From NCBI GenBank assembly GCA_016195405.1, contig JACPZP010000088.1:1-42899 (forward strand): a stretch of DNA of 42,899 bases, given 5' to 3'. Positions 1 through 9,277 of the stretch are shown here, in pieces. Source of the DNA: Planctomycetota bacterium. Its GTDB lineage: Bacteria > Planctomycetota > Planctomycetia > Gemmatales > Gemmataceae. The position numbers and the translations under genes are program-made. The notes under the pieces were generated by a model. The model ran no database searches. It saw only the letters and a program-made list of their open reading frames with translations, and was not told the origin of the DNA. The number at the start of each line of letters is the position of its first letter. The stretch's first letter is position 1.

Positions 1-1
1 C

Positions 2-106
2 ACGTTGGAACAGGCCCTCAACCGCGCCGGCGGCAAAGCTGGGAACAAAGGATATGATGCCGCCGTGACCGCAATCGAAATGGCGAATCTGCTGAAAAAG
101 CTGTAG
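2..106 (+). CDS. 3' end of an unknown protein (partial)
   Basis: An open frame enters from the left edge and ends at TAG 104-106, giving the last 34 residues of a protein that finishes in a Leu/Lys-rich tail (ANLLKKL). The fragment is too short to name. The next gene starts 72 nt downstream on the same strand, so it could be the preceding gene of the same operon as the HlyD-type adaptor. The frame is supported only by its lack of stops and its sensible composition. Confidence 0.4.
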   Translation, partial: TLEQALNRAGGKAGNKGYDAAVTAIEMANLLKKL

Positions 107-178
107 CCGAATTCGTCAGAATTCGGGTTCATCCGAACTCTTACGAGTTCAGCTACATGGTGATTTGGAGAGGCGATT

Positions 179-1435
179 GTGCGGCGACTGATTCGGTGGG
201 CGATTATCCTGGGCGTTCTCGGACTCGTCGGATGGGGCGTGTCCGCGCAGGTCGCTTACTGGAAGGATGCAAGCAAAGTCACCTTCCGCGAGGGCGAGGT
301 GGTTCGCGGCAAGATCGTGGCCGTCGTTAACTCGACCGGACCGGTGAAGCCGGTGCAGGCGGTTTCGGTCGGCTCGGTGGTGTCCGGCCCCATCGAAGCC
401 ATTTTCGTGGACTTTAACGACGAGGTCAAGAAAGGCCAGTTGCTGGCCCGCGTCGATCAACGGCTTTATGCCGCGGGCGTCGCGCGCGACAAGGCGGCGC
501 TCGCGACCCGAAAGGCCGAGGTCGACCAAGCCCGCGCCAAACTTCAACAGGCCAAGAACGATGAAGTCCGCGCCAAGGCCCTGCGCGCGGAGAACAAAAC
601 GTTCATCTCCGACACGGAACTCGATCAATTCATCTTCAACCGCATGTCGCTCGAAGCGCTTGTCGCGGTCGCTGAGACCACGGTGCAGCAGGCGAAGGCC
701 AACCTCGACACCTCCGAGGCGAACTTGGAGTACACGCTCATTAAATCCCCGGTTGACGGCATCATCATCGACCGCAAGATCGACCCCGGCCAGACGATGG
801 CCGCCCAGTTTCAGACACCCGAGCTGTTCATCGTCGCGCCGGATTTGCGCAAGGAGATGCACGTTTTCGCCTCGGTGGACGAGACCGACATCGGCCTCAT
901 TCGCGACGCCCAACAGACCGGCCAACCGGTGCGCTTCACGGTCGACGCGTACCCGGACGATCTCTTCGAAGGCAAGATCTTCCAGATTCGCAAGAACTCG
1001 ACGACCACGCAAAACGTGGTCACCTATCCGGTCGTGGTCACCGCCCCCAATCCAGACCTGAAGCTCCTTCCGGGCATGACCGCCAGCATCTCGTTCCAAG
1101 TCGGCAAAGTGTCCAACGTCCTGAAGATTCCCAACGCCGCTCTGCGCTTCTACCCCCAACCCAAGCAAGTGCGGCCCGAAGATCGCAAGCTTCTGGAAGG
1201 CAAGACGCCGGCTGCGAACGACAACGACGATCAAAAAGAAGCGACGCGATCCGCCCAGGAGAAAGCGGAACTGCGCCGGCAACGCAATCGCCGCCATCTC
1301 TGGATCTTGGACGGCGAGTTCTTGCGCGCGGTCGAAGTGATCACGGGATTGAATGACAGCCATTACACGGAGTTGCTCTCCGGCGACATGCAAGAGGGAC
1401 AGAAACTCGTAGTTGGCATTCAACCTCGGAACTAA
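179..1435 (+). CDS. HlyD/MacA-type periplasmic adaptor subunit
   Basis: This is a 418-residue membrane fusion protein of the RND/ABC efflux adaptor type, which bridges an inner-membrane pump to the outer envelope. A short cytoplasmic start (MRRLIRW) is followed by one hydrophobic anchor at about residues 7-25. Next come a lipoyl/biotinyl-like half (SGPIEAIFVDFNDEVKKGQ, about residues 69-87), a long Ala/Lys/Glu-rich helical hairpin (about 95-180), the second lipoyl half (YTLIKSPVDGIIIDRKIDPGQ) and a beta-barrel region. Start is GTG 179 with GGAGAG upstream. No ABC or RND pump partner follows, so the partner lies upstream of the window or elsewhere. A charged, low-complexity insert near residues 335-365 (NDNDDQKEATRS) is unusual. 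Family assignment is firm; the substrate is unknown. Confidence 0.88.
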   Translation: MRRLIRWAIILGVLGLVGWGVSAQVAYWKDASKVTFREGEVVRGKIVAVVNSTGPVKPVQAVSVGSVVSGPIEAIFVDFNDEVKKGQLLARVDQRLYAAGVARDKAALATRKAEVDQARAKLQQAKNDEVRAKALRAENKTFISDTELDQFIFNRMSLEALVAVAETTVQQAKANLDTSEANLEYTLIKSPVDGIIIDRKIDPGQTMAAQFQTPELFIVAPDLRKEMHVFASVDETDIGLIRDAQQTGQPVRFTVDAYPDDLFEGKIFQIRKNSTTTQNVVTYPVVVTAPNPDLKLLPGMTASISFQVGKVSNVLKIPNAALRFYPQPKQVRPEDRKLLEGKTPAANDNDDQKEATRSAQEKAELRRQRNRRHLWILDGEFLRAVEVITGLNDSHYTELLSGDMQEGQKLVVGIQPRN

Positions 1436-1453
1436 CCGAGAAGGAGCCACAAC

Positions 1454-2779
1454 GTGTTAAAGCACACACGCCGCGATTTTCTCGCCGCCTCCGCTCTCGC
1501 GGCGCCCGTCCTGGCCGTCGCTCCCGCGTTTTCCGCGCTGGCCGGCCAGCAGCCGCGCCGCCGGCCGCGCGTCGCGGCGATCTACACCAGTTTTTACAAC
1601 CGCTCGCACGCTCACGTCATTCTTCAATGCTTCTTGCGGCCTTATCTCTTCAATGGCAAGCTCACCGATCCCGGCGTCGACATGGTCTCCTTCTACGCCG
1701 ACCAGCGCGTGGCCAAGGGAGACATGACCGACGACACCGCCCGCCAATTCAAGGTCCCGATTTTCAAGACCATAAGCGACGCCCTGACTCTCGGCGGCAA
1801 GGATTTGGCCGTCGACGCCGTGCTTTCCATCGGCGAACACGGCGACTACCCGACCAACAAGCTCGGCCAGGTCGAGTATCCCCGTAAGCGCTTCTTTGAC
1901 GAGATCGTGGCCGTCATGCGCCGCTCCGATCGCTTCGTGCCGCTCTTCAATGACAAGCACTTGTCCTATCGCTGGGATTGGTCCCGCGAAATGGTCGACA
2001 CGGCGCGCAAGCATCGTATTCCATTCATGGCCGGCAGTTCGGTGCCGTTGGCCCAGCGCCGGACGGAGCTGGACATTCGCGAAGGCGCCCAGATCGAGGA
2101 AGCGGTCAGCATCCACGGCGGCGGCCTGGAATCATATGACTTTCACGGCTTCGAAGTCTTGCAATCGTTCGCCGAATTCCGTAAAGGCGGCGAGACCGGC
2201 ATCAGCCACGTCGAATTCCTGACCGGCGACGCCTTGTGGAAAGCCGCCAACGACCGCCGCTGGTCGCAGCCTCTCGCCGAAGCAGCCCTGCGCGCGGAGT
2301 TCGGCAAGAACCTCCCGGACATGCGCCGGCCGTTTCCGAACGAGAACCCTGCCCCCGCGCACGCCATACTTCTTACTTACCGTGACGGCATGCGCGCCAC
2401 CATCCTCAAGCTGGGCCGGAGCAGCACGCGCTGGCATTTCGCGTGCAAGATCAATGGCGAACATCAGCCGCGCGTCACCAGCTTCAATCCCGGGCCGTGG
2501 GGCAACCGTTGCCTGTTCATGGCCCTGTCGCACGCCATCCAACACTGCTTTCGCGAAAGAGAAGCACCCTACCCCGTCGAACGCACCCTTCTGGCATCGG
2601 GAGTGCTCGAAGCGGCCATGCAATCCCGCGACCAACGCAGACGCCTGGCGACAGCGAACCTCGAGTTCGCTTATGCCGCGCGTGATTTCCGCGCATTTCG
2701 TGAGCTGGGCGCGTCTTGGAAAGAGTTGGAAGGCGTGCCGGAACCGACAGGCATCAATCCAATCGGACGAAAGAAATAG
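1454..2779 (+). CDS. Tat-exported protein of unknown function
   Basis: A 441-residue protein starting at GTG 1454 behind AAGGAG (1441-1446), 18 nt after the HlyD-type gene and probably in the same transcript. The N-terminus is a clear twin-arginine signal: TRRDFLAAS then an Ala-rich stretch ending near ALAG at about residue 31. The mature part opens with a Rossmann-like beginning (RVAAIYTSFYNRSHAH) and contains AVLSIGEHGDYP, FNDKHLSYRWDWS and a His/Gly-rich stretch (VSIHGGGLESYDFHGFE). I do not recognise a named family. The folded export route suggests a cofactor or metal-binding protein acting in the periplasm, which is inference only. Confidence 0.8.
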   Translation: MLKHTRRDFLAASALAAPVLAVAPAFSALAGQQPRRRPRVAAIYTSFYNRSHAHVILQCFLRPYLFNGKLTDPGVDMVSFYADQRVAKGDMTDDTARQFKVPIFKTISDALTLGGKDLAVDAVLSIGEHGDYPTNKLGQVEYPRKRFFDEIVAVMRRSDRFVPLFNDKHLSYRWDWSREMVDTARKHRIPFMAGSSVPLAQRRTELDIREGAQIEEAVSIHGGGLESYDFHGFEVLQSFAEFRKGGETGISHVEFLTGDALWKAANDRRWSQPLAEAALRAEFGKNLPDMRRPFPNENPAPAHAILLTYRDGMRATILKLGRSSTRWHFACKINGEHQPRVTSFNPGPWGNRCLFMALSHAIQHCFREREAPYPVERTLLASGVLEAAMQSRDQRRRLATANLEFAYAARDFRAFRELGASWKELEGVPEPTGINPIGRKK

Positions 2780-2803
2780 ATACGGGGAAGTGTGCAGGGC
2801 ACG

Positions 2804-4648
2804 TTAATCGTTCGGTTGATGCACTTCCAGCGACCGGCTGCCAATTCGTGCGAGGAAGCGCAGCTTTTGCTCCCGCGTCAATTCATGGGTGTAGCGGGCG
2901 CGGGCGGCTTTAATCCAGCGCACCGGGCGGCGGTAGTCGATGGCGACGCGGATCAGGACCGGACCGGGCTGCTCCAAGGCGCATCGAACCCGTGATTCCA
3001 ACTCGTCGCAGCTTCGAATTTCAACGAAGCCGACTCCCATGGCAATGGCGAACGCGCGGTAGTCCATGCGGGTGAGAATGGTGGCGGTGGTGCGCAGGTA
3101 AGCGGGGCGCTGCAACTCCTGCATATAGTGGTAGGCCTGATCGTCGAGGATGAAGAACTTGACCGGCAGGCGCTCGCGGGCGGCCGTCGAGATTTCCATG
3201 GCCGACATGAGAAAGCAGCCGTCGCCGGTGATGGTCAAGGTCTGCCGGCAGGGATGCACGCGCTGGGCGCCAATTGCCGCGGGAATCGACCAGCCCATCG
3301 CCTGGTTGTCGGTCGGATTGAAGAAGGTGCGCGGCTCCGTCGTCGTGAACGCCTCGGCGGCGAAATACTGTGACAAAGTCACGTCCACGAAAGTCAAAAC
3401 GTCCGGTGCGCTGAGCCGGCGCAAGGCCAGCACGAAAGCCATCGGGTCAATGCCGCAACGCGCATAGACTTGGGCGTTTTGCAGGCGTTCTTCCTGTTTA
3501 TGCCGGCAGATGGCATTGGCGAGAGCATGGTTCGGCGGCCGGCGAAGACGATCGGCTTGTTCGACGACCTGCGAGAGGAAGACGCCGATATCGCTATGGA
3601 CACAAAGCGACGTCCGCATGATCCGGCCCAGATTCTGGTTGTTGATATCGACGTGGATCAAATGGCGCGTTTGCGGCTGGGAGTAAAAGCCGGTGGACAC
3701 CTCGCTGTACTTGACGCCCAAGGCCAGGACGAGGTCGACGTTCTTGAACGCGGCCTCGGCGGTGCGCGTGCCTTGTGGACCGTAACCCCAGCCGACGGCG
3801 AGCGCATAGTTCTCCGGCATCGCGCCCTTGCCGGACATGCTGGTGGCGACCGGGGCCTGCAACAACTCCGCGAGCCTCACTAGGCCGGGCGCATAATCCA
3901 TGCAACCGAGGCCCGCGTAAATGCCGACACGCAGCCGGCAGTTTGCGAGGAGATCCATGGCGCGCGCGGTCGCGTCCGGATCGAAGGGAACCGGCGCAGG
4001 CGCCAGCGGGCCCGAATTGAAGCGGCTCGCTTCGATGAAAAGGTTGTAGGGGATGATGACGCCGACCGGTCCCGGTTCGCCGGCACGCGCCAACTGAAAC
4101 GCCTGTCGCACCACCGCCGGGATGTCGGCGACGTTTTGCACGCTGAAGACGCGCTTGGTGACCGGCTCCAACAGGGCGGCGTGATTGAGGCAATGAACCT
4201 GAAAGGGCCGATTGCGTGCGCCGCTGGCGACATCGCCTACAATGCACACAACGGGTATGCTATCGAGTAGGGCTTCTCCCAGGCCAGACAGGGAATTCGT
4301 CAGTCCCGGGCCGGGGACGATGCACAGGACCCCCGGTTTGCCGGTGCTGCGGGCGTAACCATCGGCCATGGCGGCGGCGGAGAACTCGTGGGTCACGAGC
4401 AAGTAGCCGAGGTGGCGGGCCTTCATGGCGTCCCACAATTCGTTTTCCTGGGCGCCGGGAATGCCGAAGACGCACTCGGTTCCCTCGGCGCGCAGGGTTT
4501 CGACCAGGGCTTCCGCGCCGGTGAGATGTCCGCGCACCCAACCGGGGCGCCGCAGGAGGGCTTGCTGACCTTGCGCCTGCGGAGAGAGCAAAGCGGCCAA
4601 ACAAGGCGCAGGAACGAGCTTGAAAAGTTCGCGCCGATTGAGCGTCAT
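2804..4648 (-). CDS. Tat-signal thiamine diphosphate enzyme, acetolactate-synthase-like
   Basis: A 614-residue protein of the ThDP-dependent decarboxylase/acetolactate synthase superfamily, with three domains in the usual order. The Pyr domain has the catalytic glutamate E88 in THEFSAAAMADGYAR. A central domain carries ALGVKYSEVSTGF. The PP domain has GDG at residues 475-477 followed by LDDQAYHYMQ, where the family usually has NN or DN for the metal-ligand Asn. This Asn-to-Asp change needs a check. The protein begins NRRELFKLVPAPCLAALL, a twin-arginine-like signal, which is odd for a family that is normally cytoplasmic. It is convergent with the gene ending at 2779 and divergent from the FHA gene at 4810. 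The family is firm; the reaction (acetolactate synthesis, oxalyl-CoA or sulfo-substrate decarboxylation) cannot be read from sequence. Confidence 0.88.
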   Translation of the reverse strand: MTLNRRELFKLVPAPCLAALLSPQAQGQQALLRRPGWVRGHLTGAEALVETLRAEGTECVFGIPGAQENELWDAMKARHLGYLLVTHEFSAAAMADGYARSTGKPGVLCIVPGPGLTNSLSGLGEALLDSIPVVCIVGDVASGARNRPFQVHCLNHAALLEPVTKRVFSVQNVADIPAVVRQAFQLARAGEPGPVGVIIPYNLFIEASRFNSGPLAPAPVPFDPDATARAMDLLANCRLRVGIYAGLGCMDYAPGLVRLAELLQAPVATSMSGKGAMPENYALAVGWGYGPQGTRTAEAAFKNVDLVLALGVKYSEVSTGFYSQPQTRHLIHVDINNQNLGRIMRTSLCVHSDIGVFLSQVVEQADRLRRPPNHALANAICRHKQEERLQNAQVYARCGIDPMAFVLALRRLSAPDVLTFVDVTLSQYFAAEAFTTTEPRTFFNPTDNQAMGWSIPAAIGAQRVHPCRQTLTITGDGCFLMSAMEISTAARERLPVKFFILDDQAYHYMQELQRPAYLRTTATILTRMDYRAFAIAMGVGFVEIRSCDELESRVRCALEQPGPVLIRVAIDYRRPVRWIKAARARYTHELTREQKLRFLARIGSRSLEVHQPND

Positions 4649-4809
4649 CGATCATCCTTGATGCCAGACGTTTACCGGGACGGGCGCTTTTGCTGAGTAT
4701 CGGACAGACGTGCCGGGCTCTGCAAGCAAAATAAATGGGGCCGAACAAAGAAGAGTAGGATTAGGAGAAGGCTTAGGATTAGGAAGTTGAAGCCGGGGAT
4801 GGCGAGAAC

Positions 4810-5490
4810 ATGAGCAAATGTGCTATTTGCGGCGAGAGCTTGCAGGAGCGGGCTCGCATCTGTTCGGTTTGCGGCACTTCGGTGGCGGAAGGGCCGGTGC
4901 CCGTGGCAGCCGTCGTCGCCGCCCCGGTTCTCGAAAAACCATGGACACGCCTTCACTTAACGGACGCTCCTCCGGCCGGCAAAAGATTCTGCCTGTCTTG
5001 CGGCACCCATTACGATCCTGACTATCCGGATTCGTTCTGTCGTTGCGGCGTCGAGTTGATGTCGTCGGAGCAGCTTGCCGGATTGATGGATAAGGAAGGC
5101 GGCGGCGCCAAGGAATCCGCCGGTCCCCCGCGTCCCCCGGCTGGCACGCGCTGTCTGTTGCTCTACGGCTCCGACAAGAAGCCGGTGCGTTACTTTCCTT
5201 TGGAGAAGGACGCGACCTTGATCGGCCGGCTCGACGCGGTGGAAGGGGTGTTTCCGGAGATTGATCTCTTCGCGTGGCTGGATGAAGCCACCGCGCGCAA
5301 GGCCTCACGCCGCCACGTATTGATTCTGCGCTCGCGCGCCAATAACACCGTTCACCTGCGGCCCTTGGCGGGCAACACCGGCACGCAGATCGACGCCGAC
5401 ATGGTGCCGGCGCTGCACGACTATCCGCTGGAACCGGGCCGCCGCATCATTCTGGGCGGCGCGGTACGCTTCAAGTTCGAAATCACGTGA
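4810..5490 (+). CDS. Zinc-ribbon plus FHA-like domain protein
   Basis: A 226-residue protein with two double-Cys knuckles: CAICGES...CSVCGTS at residues 4-24 and CLSCGTHYDPDYPDSFCRCG at about 58-77. They look like zinc ribbons. The C-terminal half (about 125-226) resembles a forkhead-associated domain, with a strand/loop containing ATLIGRLD, then ASRRHVLI (the Ser-Arg-Arg-His that normally contacts phosphothreonine), and a final strand pair. FHA domains bind phosphothreonine peptides. The gene directly downstream (75 nt) is a Ser/Thr kinase on the same strand, so the pair probably forms a phospho-signalling unit. The upstream gap 4755-4785 has two copies of TAGGATTAGGA, a simple direct repeat with no clear role. 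Confidence 0.78.
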   Translation: MSKCAICGESLQERARICSVCGTSVAEGPVPVAAVVAAPVLEKPWTRLHLTDAPPAGKRFCLSCGTHYDPDYPDSFCRCGVELMSSEQLAGLMDKEGGGAKESAGPPRPPAGTRCLLLYGSDKKPVRYFPLEKDATLIGRLDAVEGVFPEIDLFAWLDEATARKASRRHVLILRSRANNTVHLRPLAGNTGTQIDADMVPALHDYPLEPGRRIILGGAVRFKFEIT

Positions 5491-5565
5491 GAGATTGAAC
5501 CACGATTTCACGGATAACACGGATAGGAAAAGAACCTAAGTCCACAGAATACGCCGATTGCACCG

Positions 5566-6648
5566 ATGAATAGAGAGAGCGCGCTGACGGGCGAGAGTTT
5601 TTCCTGGCAAGGGCGTGCATTTCTGCGGGCCACGGTGCCTTCGGGCGACAATCGCGGGCGGACCTTCACGATTGCTCAGCCCCTCGCCGTCCGATATGAA
5701 ATCGAGCGCTTCTTCGCGTCGGGCGGCATGGGCCTGGTCCTGGAAGGGCGCGACCTGCGCACTCAGGGGCGGGTGCTGATCAAATCCATTTTGACTTATG
5801 ACGTCGTTCCCTATGCCCGCGTGCGCGATCTCGACGGCTTCACCAATCAGTTGCGGCTGCCGCGCAAGACGCTCGAAATGGAACGCCGCATCCTGGTGCT
5901 TCTGCGCAATAACGGCTGCAATGCCGTGCCCCATCCGAATGATTTCGTTTACGATGCGAATCCGCACCTCGCCGGGCCATACCCCACCGACGACATGAGC
6001 GCCTGGACGTACGACGACGCCGAGATGCTCGCCGCCGAGCCGTACCTCATCATGGAGGCCGTGCATGGCCAACCGCTCGACATGGTGCTTCGCCAGTTGC
6101 CGGAGCGGCGGCTGTCCGAAGCCCGCAGCCTGCGCATCGTCAGCCAAGTGGCCGACGTGCTCGACGCTTTGCACCAACCGCGTTCGATGCGGCCCGGCAT
6201 GACCTGGCAAATGATCTACCAGGATCTCAAGCCCGCCAACCTACTCTTGTCGGCCCAGGACCGCGTCACCGTTCTCGACCTGGGCGGCTGCCAACTCCTC
6301 AACCTGGAAACCGGCCAAAAACTCCTCCCCGGCGCCGCCACCGCCGGCTACTGCCCTCCGGAATGCGAAGAGCCTTATACGCGGCTTACTCCGGCCGCCG
6401 ACATCTACACGGTGGGCACAAACCTGTTCCACCTCCTCACCGGCCGCTCGCCCATGGAGTTCCTGGGCTCAAGGCTCGCCAAGAATCAAGCGCGCGCGGT
6501 CCACCTGGACCTGAAGCTGCTCGACGGCCAATGTCGCCCCGCCGTTAAACAACTGATCGAGCATTGTCTGGAATTGGAGCCGGCAAGGCGCTTTCCAGAC
6601 GCGGCCGCGTTGAAGCGGGCACTGCAGCGGTTGCTGGTGGCGGGGTAG
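5566..6648 (+). CDS. Hanks-type Ser/Thr protein kinase
   Basis: A 360-residue soluble kinase. The glycine-rich loop is FFASGGMGLVLEG (about 49-61), the ATP lysine is in VLIKSI (K73), the catalytic loop is YQDLKPANLL (Asp220, His of HRD replaced by Tyr), and the metal-binding motif is DLG at 238-240 instead of DFG. The peptide-binding region has AGYCPPE and the lower lobe DIYTVGTNLFHLLTG, both usual for planctomycete kinases. There is no transmembrane sensor domain. About 40 extra N-terminal residues precede the kinase fold. Together with the FHA-like protein upstream it suggests a two-gene phosphosignalling unit. Replacing HRD by YQD is tolerated in many bacterial kinases, so activity is likely. 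Confidence 0.9.
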   Translation: MNRESALTGESFSWQGRAFLRATVPSGDNRGRTFTIAQPLAVRYEIERFFASGGMGLVLEGRDLRTQGRVLIKSILTYDVVPYARVRDLDGFTNQLRLPRKTLEMERRILVLLRNNGCNAVPHPNDFVYDANPHLAGPYPTDDMSAWTYDDAEMLAAEPYLIMEAVHGQPLDMVLRQLPERRLSEARSLRIVSQVADVLDALHQPRSMRPGMTWQMIYQDLKPANLLLSAQDRVTVLDLGGCQLLNLETGQKLLPGAATAGYCPPECEEPYTRLTPAADIYTVGTNLFHLLTGRSPMEFLGSRLAKNQARAVHLDLKLLDGQCRPAVKQLIEHCLELEPARRFPDAAALKRALQRLLVAG

Positions 6649-6671
6649 GTGAAAAGGTGCGATCACGTGCT

Positions 6672-7121
6672 TCAATAGGTCGGCATTACAATGCCAGTCA
6701 ACTCGCGCTCGAATGCCGGGTAGCGAGCAGGATCGAGCGACCATTTCGCTTGACCCAAACGCGAAACTTCGGGCCAGATCTTTCGAAGAGCGGCAACGCT
6801 TACCGGATCGAACACCTTGATGGAATTCACATCGAAGTAAAACGCCCCGCCACAGCCGGCTTCCCGTTTCTCGAACCGCTCGACTCTTGTGAGGACGGCG
6901 CTGGCGATAATGCTGCCCGCATATTGAAACAGCACTACCGTTCCCGGCTCCGCCCGGAGACCCGTCTTGTGATACAAGAATCTACCGGGCGGCTTCTCGG
7001 GTCGCAAAAGTTCCCTGAGAAAATACTGCTGCTGCACCACCTGTGCGCTACAGCCCGCGAAGCCAGGCTCGTCCTTGGAATCCATGGGCAGAATGCGCAC
7101 CGCCGGAGGGATTTCGCTCAT
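6672..7121 (-). CDS. Unknown protein, possibly PUA/EVE-like
   Basis: A 149-residue protein whose ATG overlaps the stop of the upstream exonuclease gene by 4 nt (ATGA at 7118-7121), so the two are translationally coupled. The middle reads [25 protein letters not shown] and later [15 protein letters not shown]. This pattern of short strands with an exposed 'gd.vlfy..g.iva.a.l' core resembles the PUA-like fold of EVE/ASCH-type readers of modified bases. That likeness is weak and is inference. A role linked to the adjacent DEDDh nuclease, such as recognition of a modified or damaged nucleic acid, would fit but is not shown. Confidence 0.6.
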   Translation of the reverse strand: MSEIPPAVRILPMDSKDEPGFAGCSAQVVQQQYFLRELLRPEKPPGRFLYHKTGLRAEPGTVVLFQYAGSIIASAVLTRVERFEKREAGCGGAFYFDVNSIKVFDPVSVAALRKIWPEVSRLGQAKWSLDPARYPAFERELTGIVMPTY

Positions 7122-7705
7122 GAATTTCCCAATCCACCCATCCGCCTGCGTGCCGCCAGCATGTTGCAGAACAACGCTCCTTGCCCTTTGGCGTCGTCCA
7201 GAGCGACGTGCGTGTGCGGCAGTTTGTCAAACCATTCCGGCGGCATGTTGCGCTTGACGGACTCCCGATACTCGCCGCCCAGCACGGCCATGGCGAAGGT
7301 CTTGATGTCCAAGGCGGAGTGGGAAAACGGGCTCTCTCCGGCGAATCGGATCAAGTACCAATAAACAAACATGAAGTCGTAAGCCGCCGGATACGCCACA
7401 AACACCGGTTTGCCGGGAAGCGACCTCAGCCACCTGACATACTCCGGCATGACTTCGGCAGGATCGCGAGGATTCGACCGGCACGCGGCCCACGCCTCGG
7501 GCTGGCCGCGCCACCACTCCATCGTCTTCGGGTCACTTTCAGCGCCCGGCAGCAAGGTCAGGTTGGCCTCGAACGTTCCCGCCAGCGTCTTGTCAGAATG
7601 AAAAGCGGCCGAGGCGAAGCTCAGCATCGAATATGGGCCTGGGATTGGTCCGTCCGCTTCGATATCGGTGCTGACGTAAATTTCGCCTATGTTGATGTTC
7701 GCCAT
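7118..7705 (-). CDS. DEDDh-family 3'-5' exonuclease-like protein
   Basis: A 195-residue protein of the DnaQ/RNase T superfamily. The four acidic ligands and the catalytic His appear in order: D14 and E16 in STDIEADG (Exo I), D110 in YPAAYDFMF (Exo II), and H166 and D171 in [11 protein letters not shown] (Exo III, DEDDh type). The length is close to a bare exonuclease domain. Such enzymes remove 3' nucleotides from DNA or RNA using two metal ions. Start is ATG 7705. It is the first gene of a two-gene operon with the possible PUA-like protein. Substrate (proofreading, RNA trimming or defence) cannot be told. Confidence 0.82.
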   Translation of the reverse strand: MANINIGEIYVSTDIEADGPIPGPYSMLSFASAAFHSDKTLAGTFEANLTLLPGAESDPKTMEWWRGQPEAWAACRSNPRDPAEVMPEYVRWLRSLPGKPVFVAYPAAYDFMFVYWYLIRFAGESPFSHSALDIKTFAMAVLGGEYRESVKRNMPPEWFDKLPHTHVALDDAKGQGALFCNMLAARRRMGGLGNS

Positions 7706-7753
7706 CGTGCGTGTCCAGGATCTGTGTCAATCGCTCCGCCAGCTAATTCCGAG

Positions 7754-8395
7754 CTAACGGTTGGCGCCTTGCTGTCCCTCTTTACGAGGCTTGTATGGCG
7801 GGTCGTCTGGGTTATAAGGCCTATCCGGATCGACCCGCGTGCCGTCCACAAGCCACCTACGATCGTGCACGTCATCGACGAACTTTAGCTTCCAGCCCTC
7901 ATCGGTCCTGACCCAGGTCTCCCGCTGGATGGCGCTCGTTTCGACTTTCCGGATTTTTCCAGCCATGTTCTGCATCCGCGAAAACTCCTGAAGAACCGTG
8001 GCCTTGGCTTCGTTCTGATCTAAAGTCAATTCGAGGATCGTGTTTTGCAGTTGGATGGGCGGCCGCATGGCTTCCACCAGCTTCTTGGAAACCTCCGCCA
8101 TTTGCTTGTAGTTGCTGCTTTGCCCTTTGGGCCCTTTGGTGGAGAAATCCGGCGTTCGGAGCGCAAGGATCGCCTTGAGGTCTCTTTTCTGGTTGGCCTC
8201 CGCCAGCTTGAGATATTGCTCGTCCAGCTCTTTGCGAACTCTACGCGTATTCTCATCTTCGGCCTTGGCGCGTCGGGCGTATTCGGCTTTCAGATCTTCA
8301 CGCGATTTCTCGATAGTCTTTTCCTGGGCAGGCAGCGCGGCACCCGCCAAATCGAAGAGAAGTGCTGCGAGAAGAAAAATGGGCAGCTTTCGCAT
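7754..8395 (-). CDS. Exported NTF2/SnoaL-like (DUF4440-type) protein
   Basis: A 213-residue secreted protein. A Sec signal (MRKLPIFLLAALLFDLAGAALPAQE) has likely cleavage near residue 22. Then comes a highly charged helical stretch (about 25-65, Lys/Glu/Arg-rich) and a domain beginning YLKLAEANQKRDLKAILALRTPDF. That helix-strand start, together with the closing strand WVRTDEGWKLKFVDD, is typical of the cone-shaped NTF2-like fold. The tail is Pro/Asp-rich. Start ATG 8395 has GGAGG at a good distance. These domains often bind small ligands; no catalytic residue set can be named. Confidence 0.7.
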   Translation of the reverse strand: MRKLPIFLLAALLFDLAGAALPAQEKTIEKSREDLKAEYARRAKAEDENTRRVRKELDEQYLKLAEANQKRDLKAILALRTPDFSTKGPKGQSSNYKQMAEVSKKLVEAMRPPIQLQNTILELTLDQNEAKATVLQEFSRMQNMAGKIRKVETSAIQRETWVRTDEGWKLKFVDDVHDRRWLVDGTRVDPDRPYNPDDPPYKPRKEGQQGANR

Positions 8396-8449
8396 GACGG
8401 CGTTCCTCCAGGGCTTGCTGCCATCATAGAGAACTCGACAACCTTCGTT

Positions 8450-9256
8450 TTAGCGTGACTTCACGCCGCGGAAGTGCTCCGACAAAGCTAGAAAGACATG
8501 CACGTTCGGAATCGCGCCAAGCGATTCCCGAAACCAATTGAAATACTCGCCGACTTTGTGAATTCGCAGAAGTCCCGCCTCGACCCCAACGAAATCGAAG
8601 CGTTCCCACCGCACGAGCTTATCCTGGTCAGTGCGGAGCCCTTGCCGGCTGACCTTCAGTCGCCAGAAGGCAACTTCTTCGCCGGCGTTCACTGCCGCCA
8701 ATACCTTGGGCCACAGTTTTGAACTCACCTCGTACTCGATAGCTTGTCCCAGCCTCGCGACTTTTCGAAAAAACTCAGTAAGCAGGAGTTTTCTGCCGTC
8801 CACGGTAATGAGGTCATATCGCCGGTGGATCCAGACCGAGATTCCCAGGATTGACATGCGCACTTCACTTCGATAAAACTCCGTCACCTCATCCCATCGA
8901 GCGGCATCGACGCCGCTTGTTCTCAGCACAAACACGCCATGGCGACAGAGGACGGCACGCTGCCTTCCCGCGCGATGGCCGACCCAAGCGAAAAGGCCGC
9001 ACATCACGATCGTTGCTAGGCCGGCGCCCAAGGCGACTCGCATTCCCAAGAGATCCTGAGCACGGATCTGTCCCGGCTGGAACATGCTCCAAACCGCGAA
9101 ACAAGCCAGCGCTGCCGAGCCCGCGATTGCCGCATAGCAGATCGCGACTCCAAACCAAACCAAGCGATTTGGCACGTATACCGATTTCGGATCGCCGAAT
9201 CCTTGTAACTCCTGCGAGAGGGATTGAAGCTCAGGGTAATCCTCGGCGTGAGGCAT
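8450..9256 (-). CDS. Membrane protein of unknown function (DUF6585-like)
   Basis: A 268-residue protein. I chose ATG 9256 because the frame further upstream runs through a palindromic repeat (9278-9317) and encodes repeat-derived sequence. Two hydrophobic segments lie at about residues 37-60 and 75-95 (WFGVAICYAAIAGSAALACF and ALGAGLATIVMCGLFAWVG). The rest is soluble, with a YDLITVDGRKLLLTEFF strand pair and a repeated WDEVTEF/WERFDFV-type motif. This arrangement resembles planctomycete proteins I know as DUF6585; that match is from memory and is tentative. Confidence 0.65.
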   Translation of the reverse strand: MPHAEDYPELQSLSQELQGFGDPKSVYVPNRLVWFGVAICYAAIAGSAALACFAVWSMFQPGQIRAQDLLGMRVALGAGLATIVMCGLFAWVGHRAGRQRAVLCRHGVFVLRTSGVDAARWDEVTEFYRSEVRMSILGISVWIHRRYDLITVDGRKLLLTEFFRKVARLGQAIEYEVSSKLWPKVLAAVNAGEEVAFWRLKVSRQGLRTDQDKLVRWERFDFVGVEAGLLRIHKVGEYFNWFRESLGAIPNVHVFLALSEHFRGVKSR

Positions 9257-9277
9257 GCTCTCCGATTCTACCAGCGA

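Noticed and set aside
149..1450. Long minus-strand frame opposite the HlyD-type gene
   Set aside because: It is the antisense shadow of a well-supported gene, a common effect of high GC; no motif.
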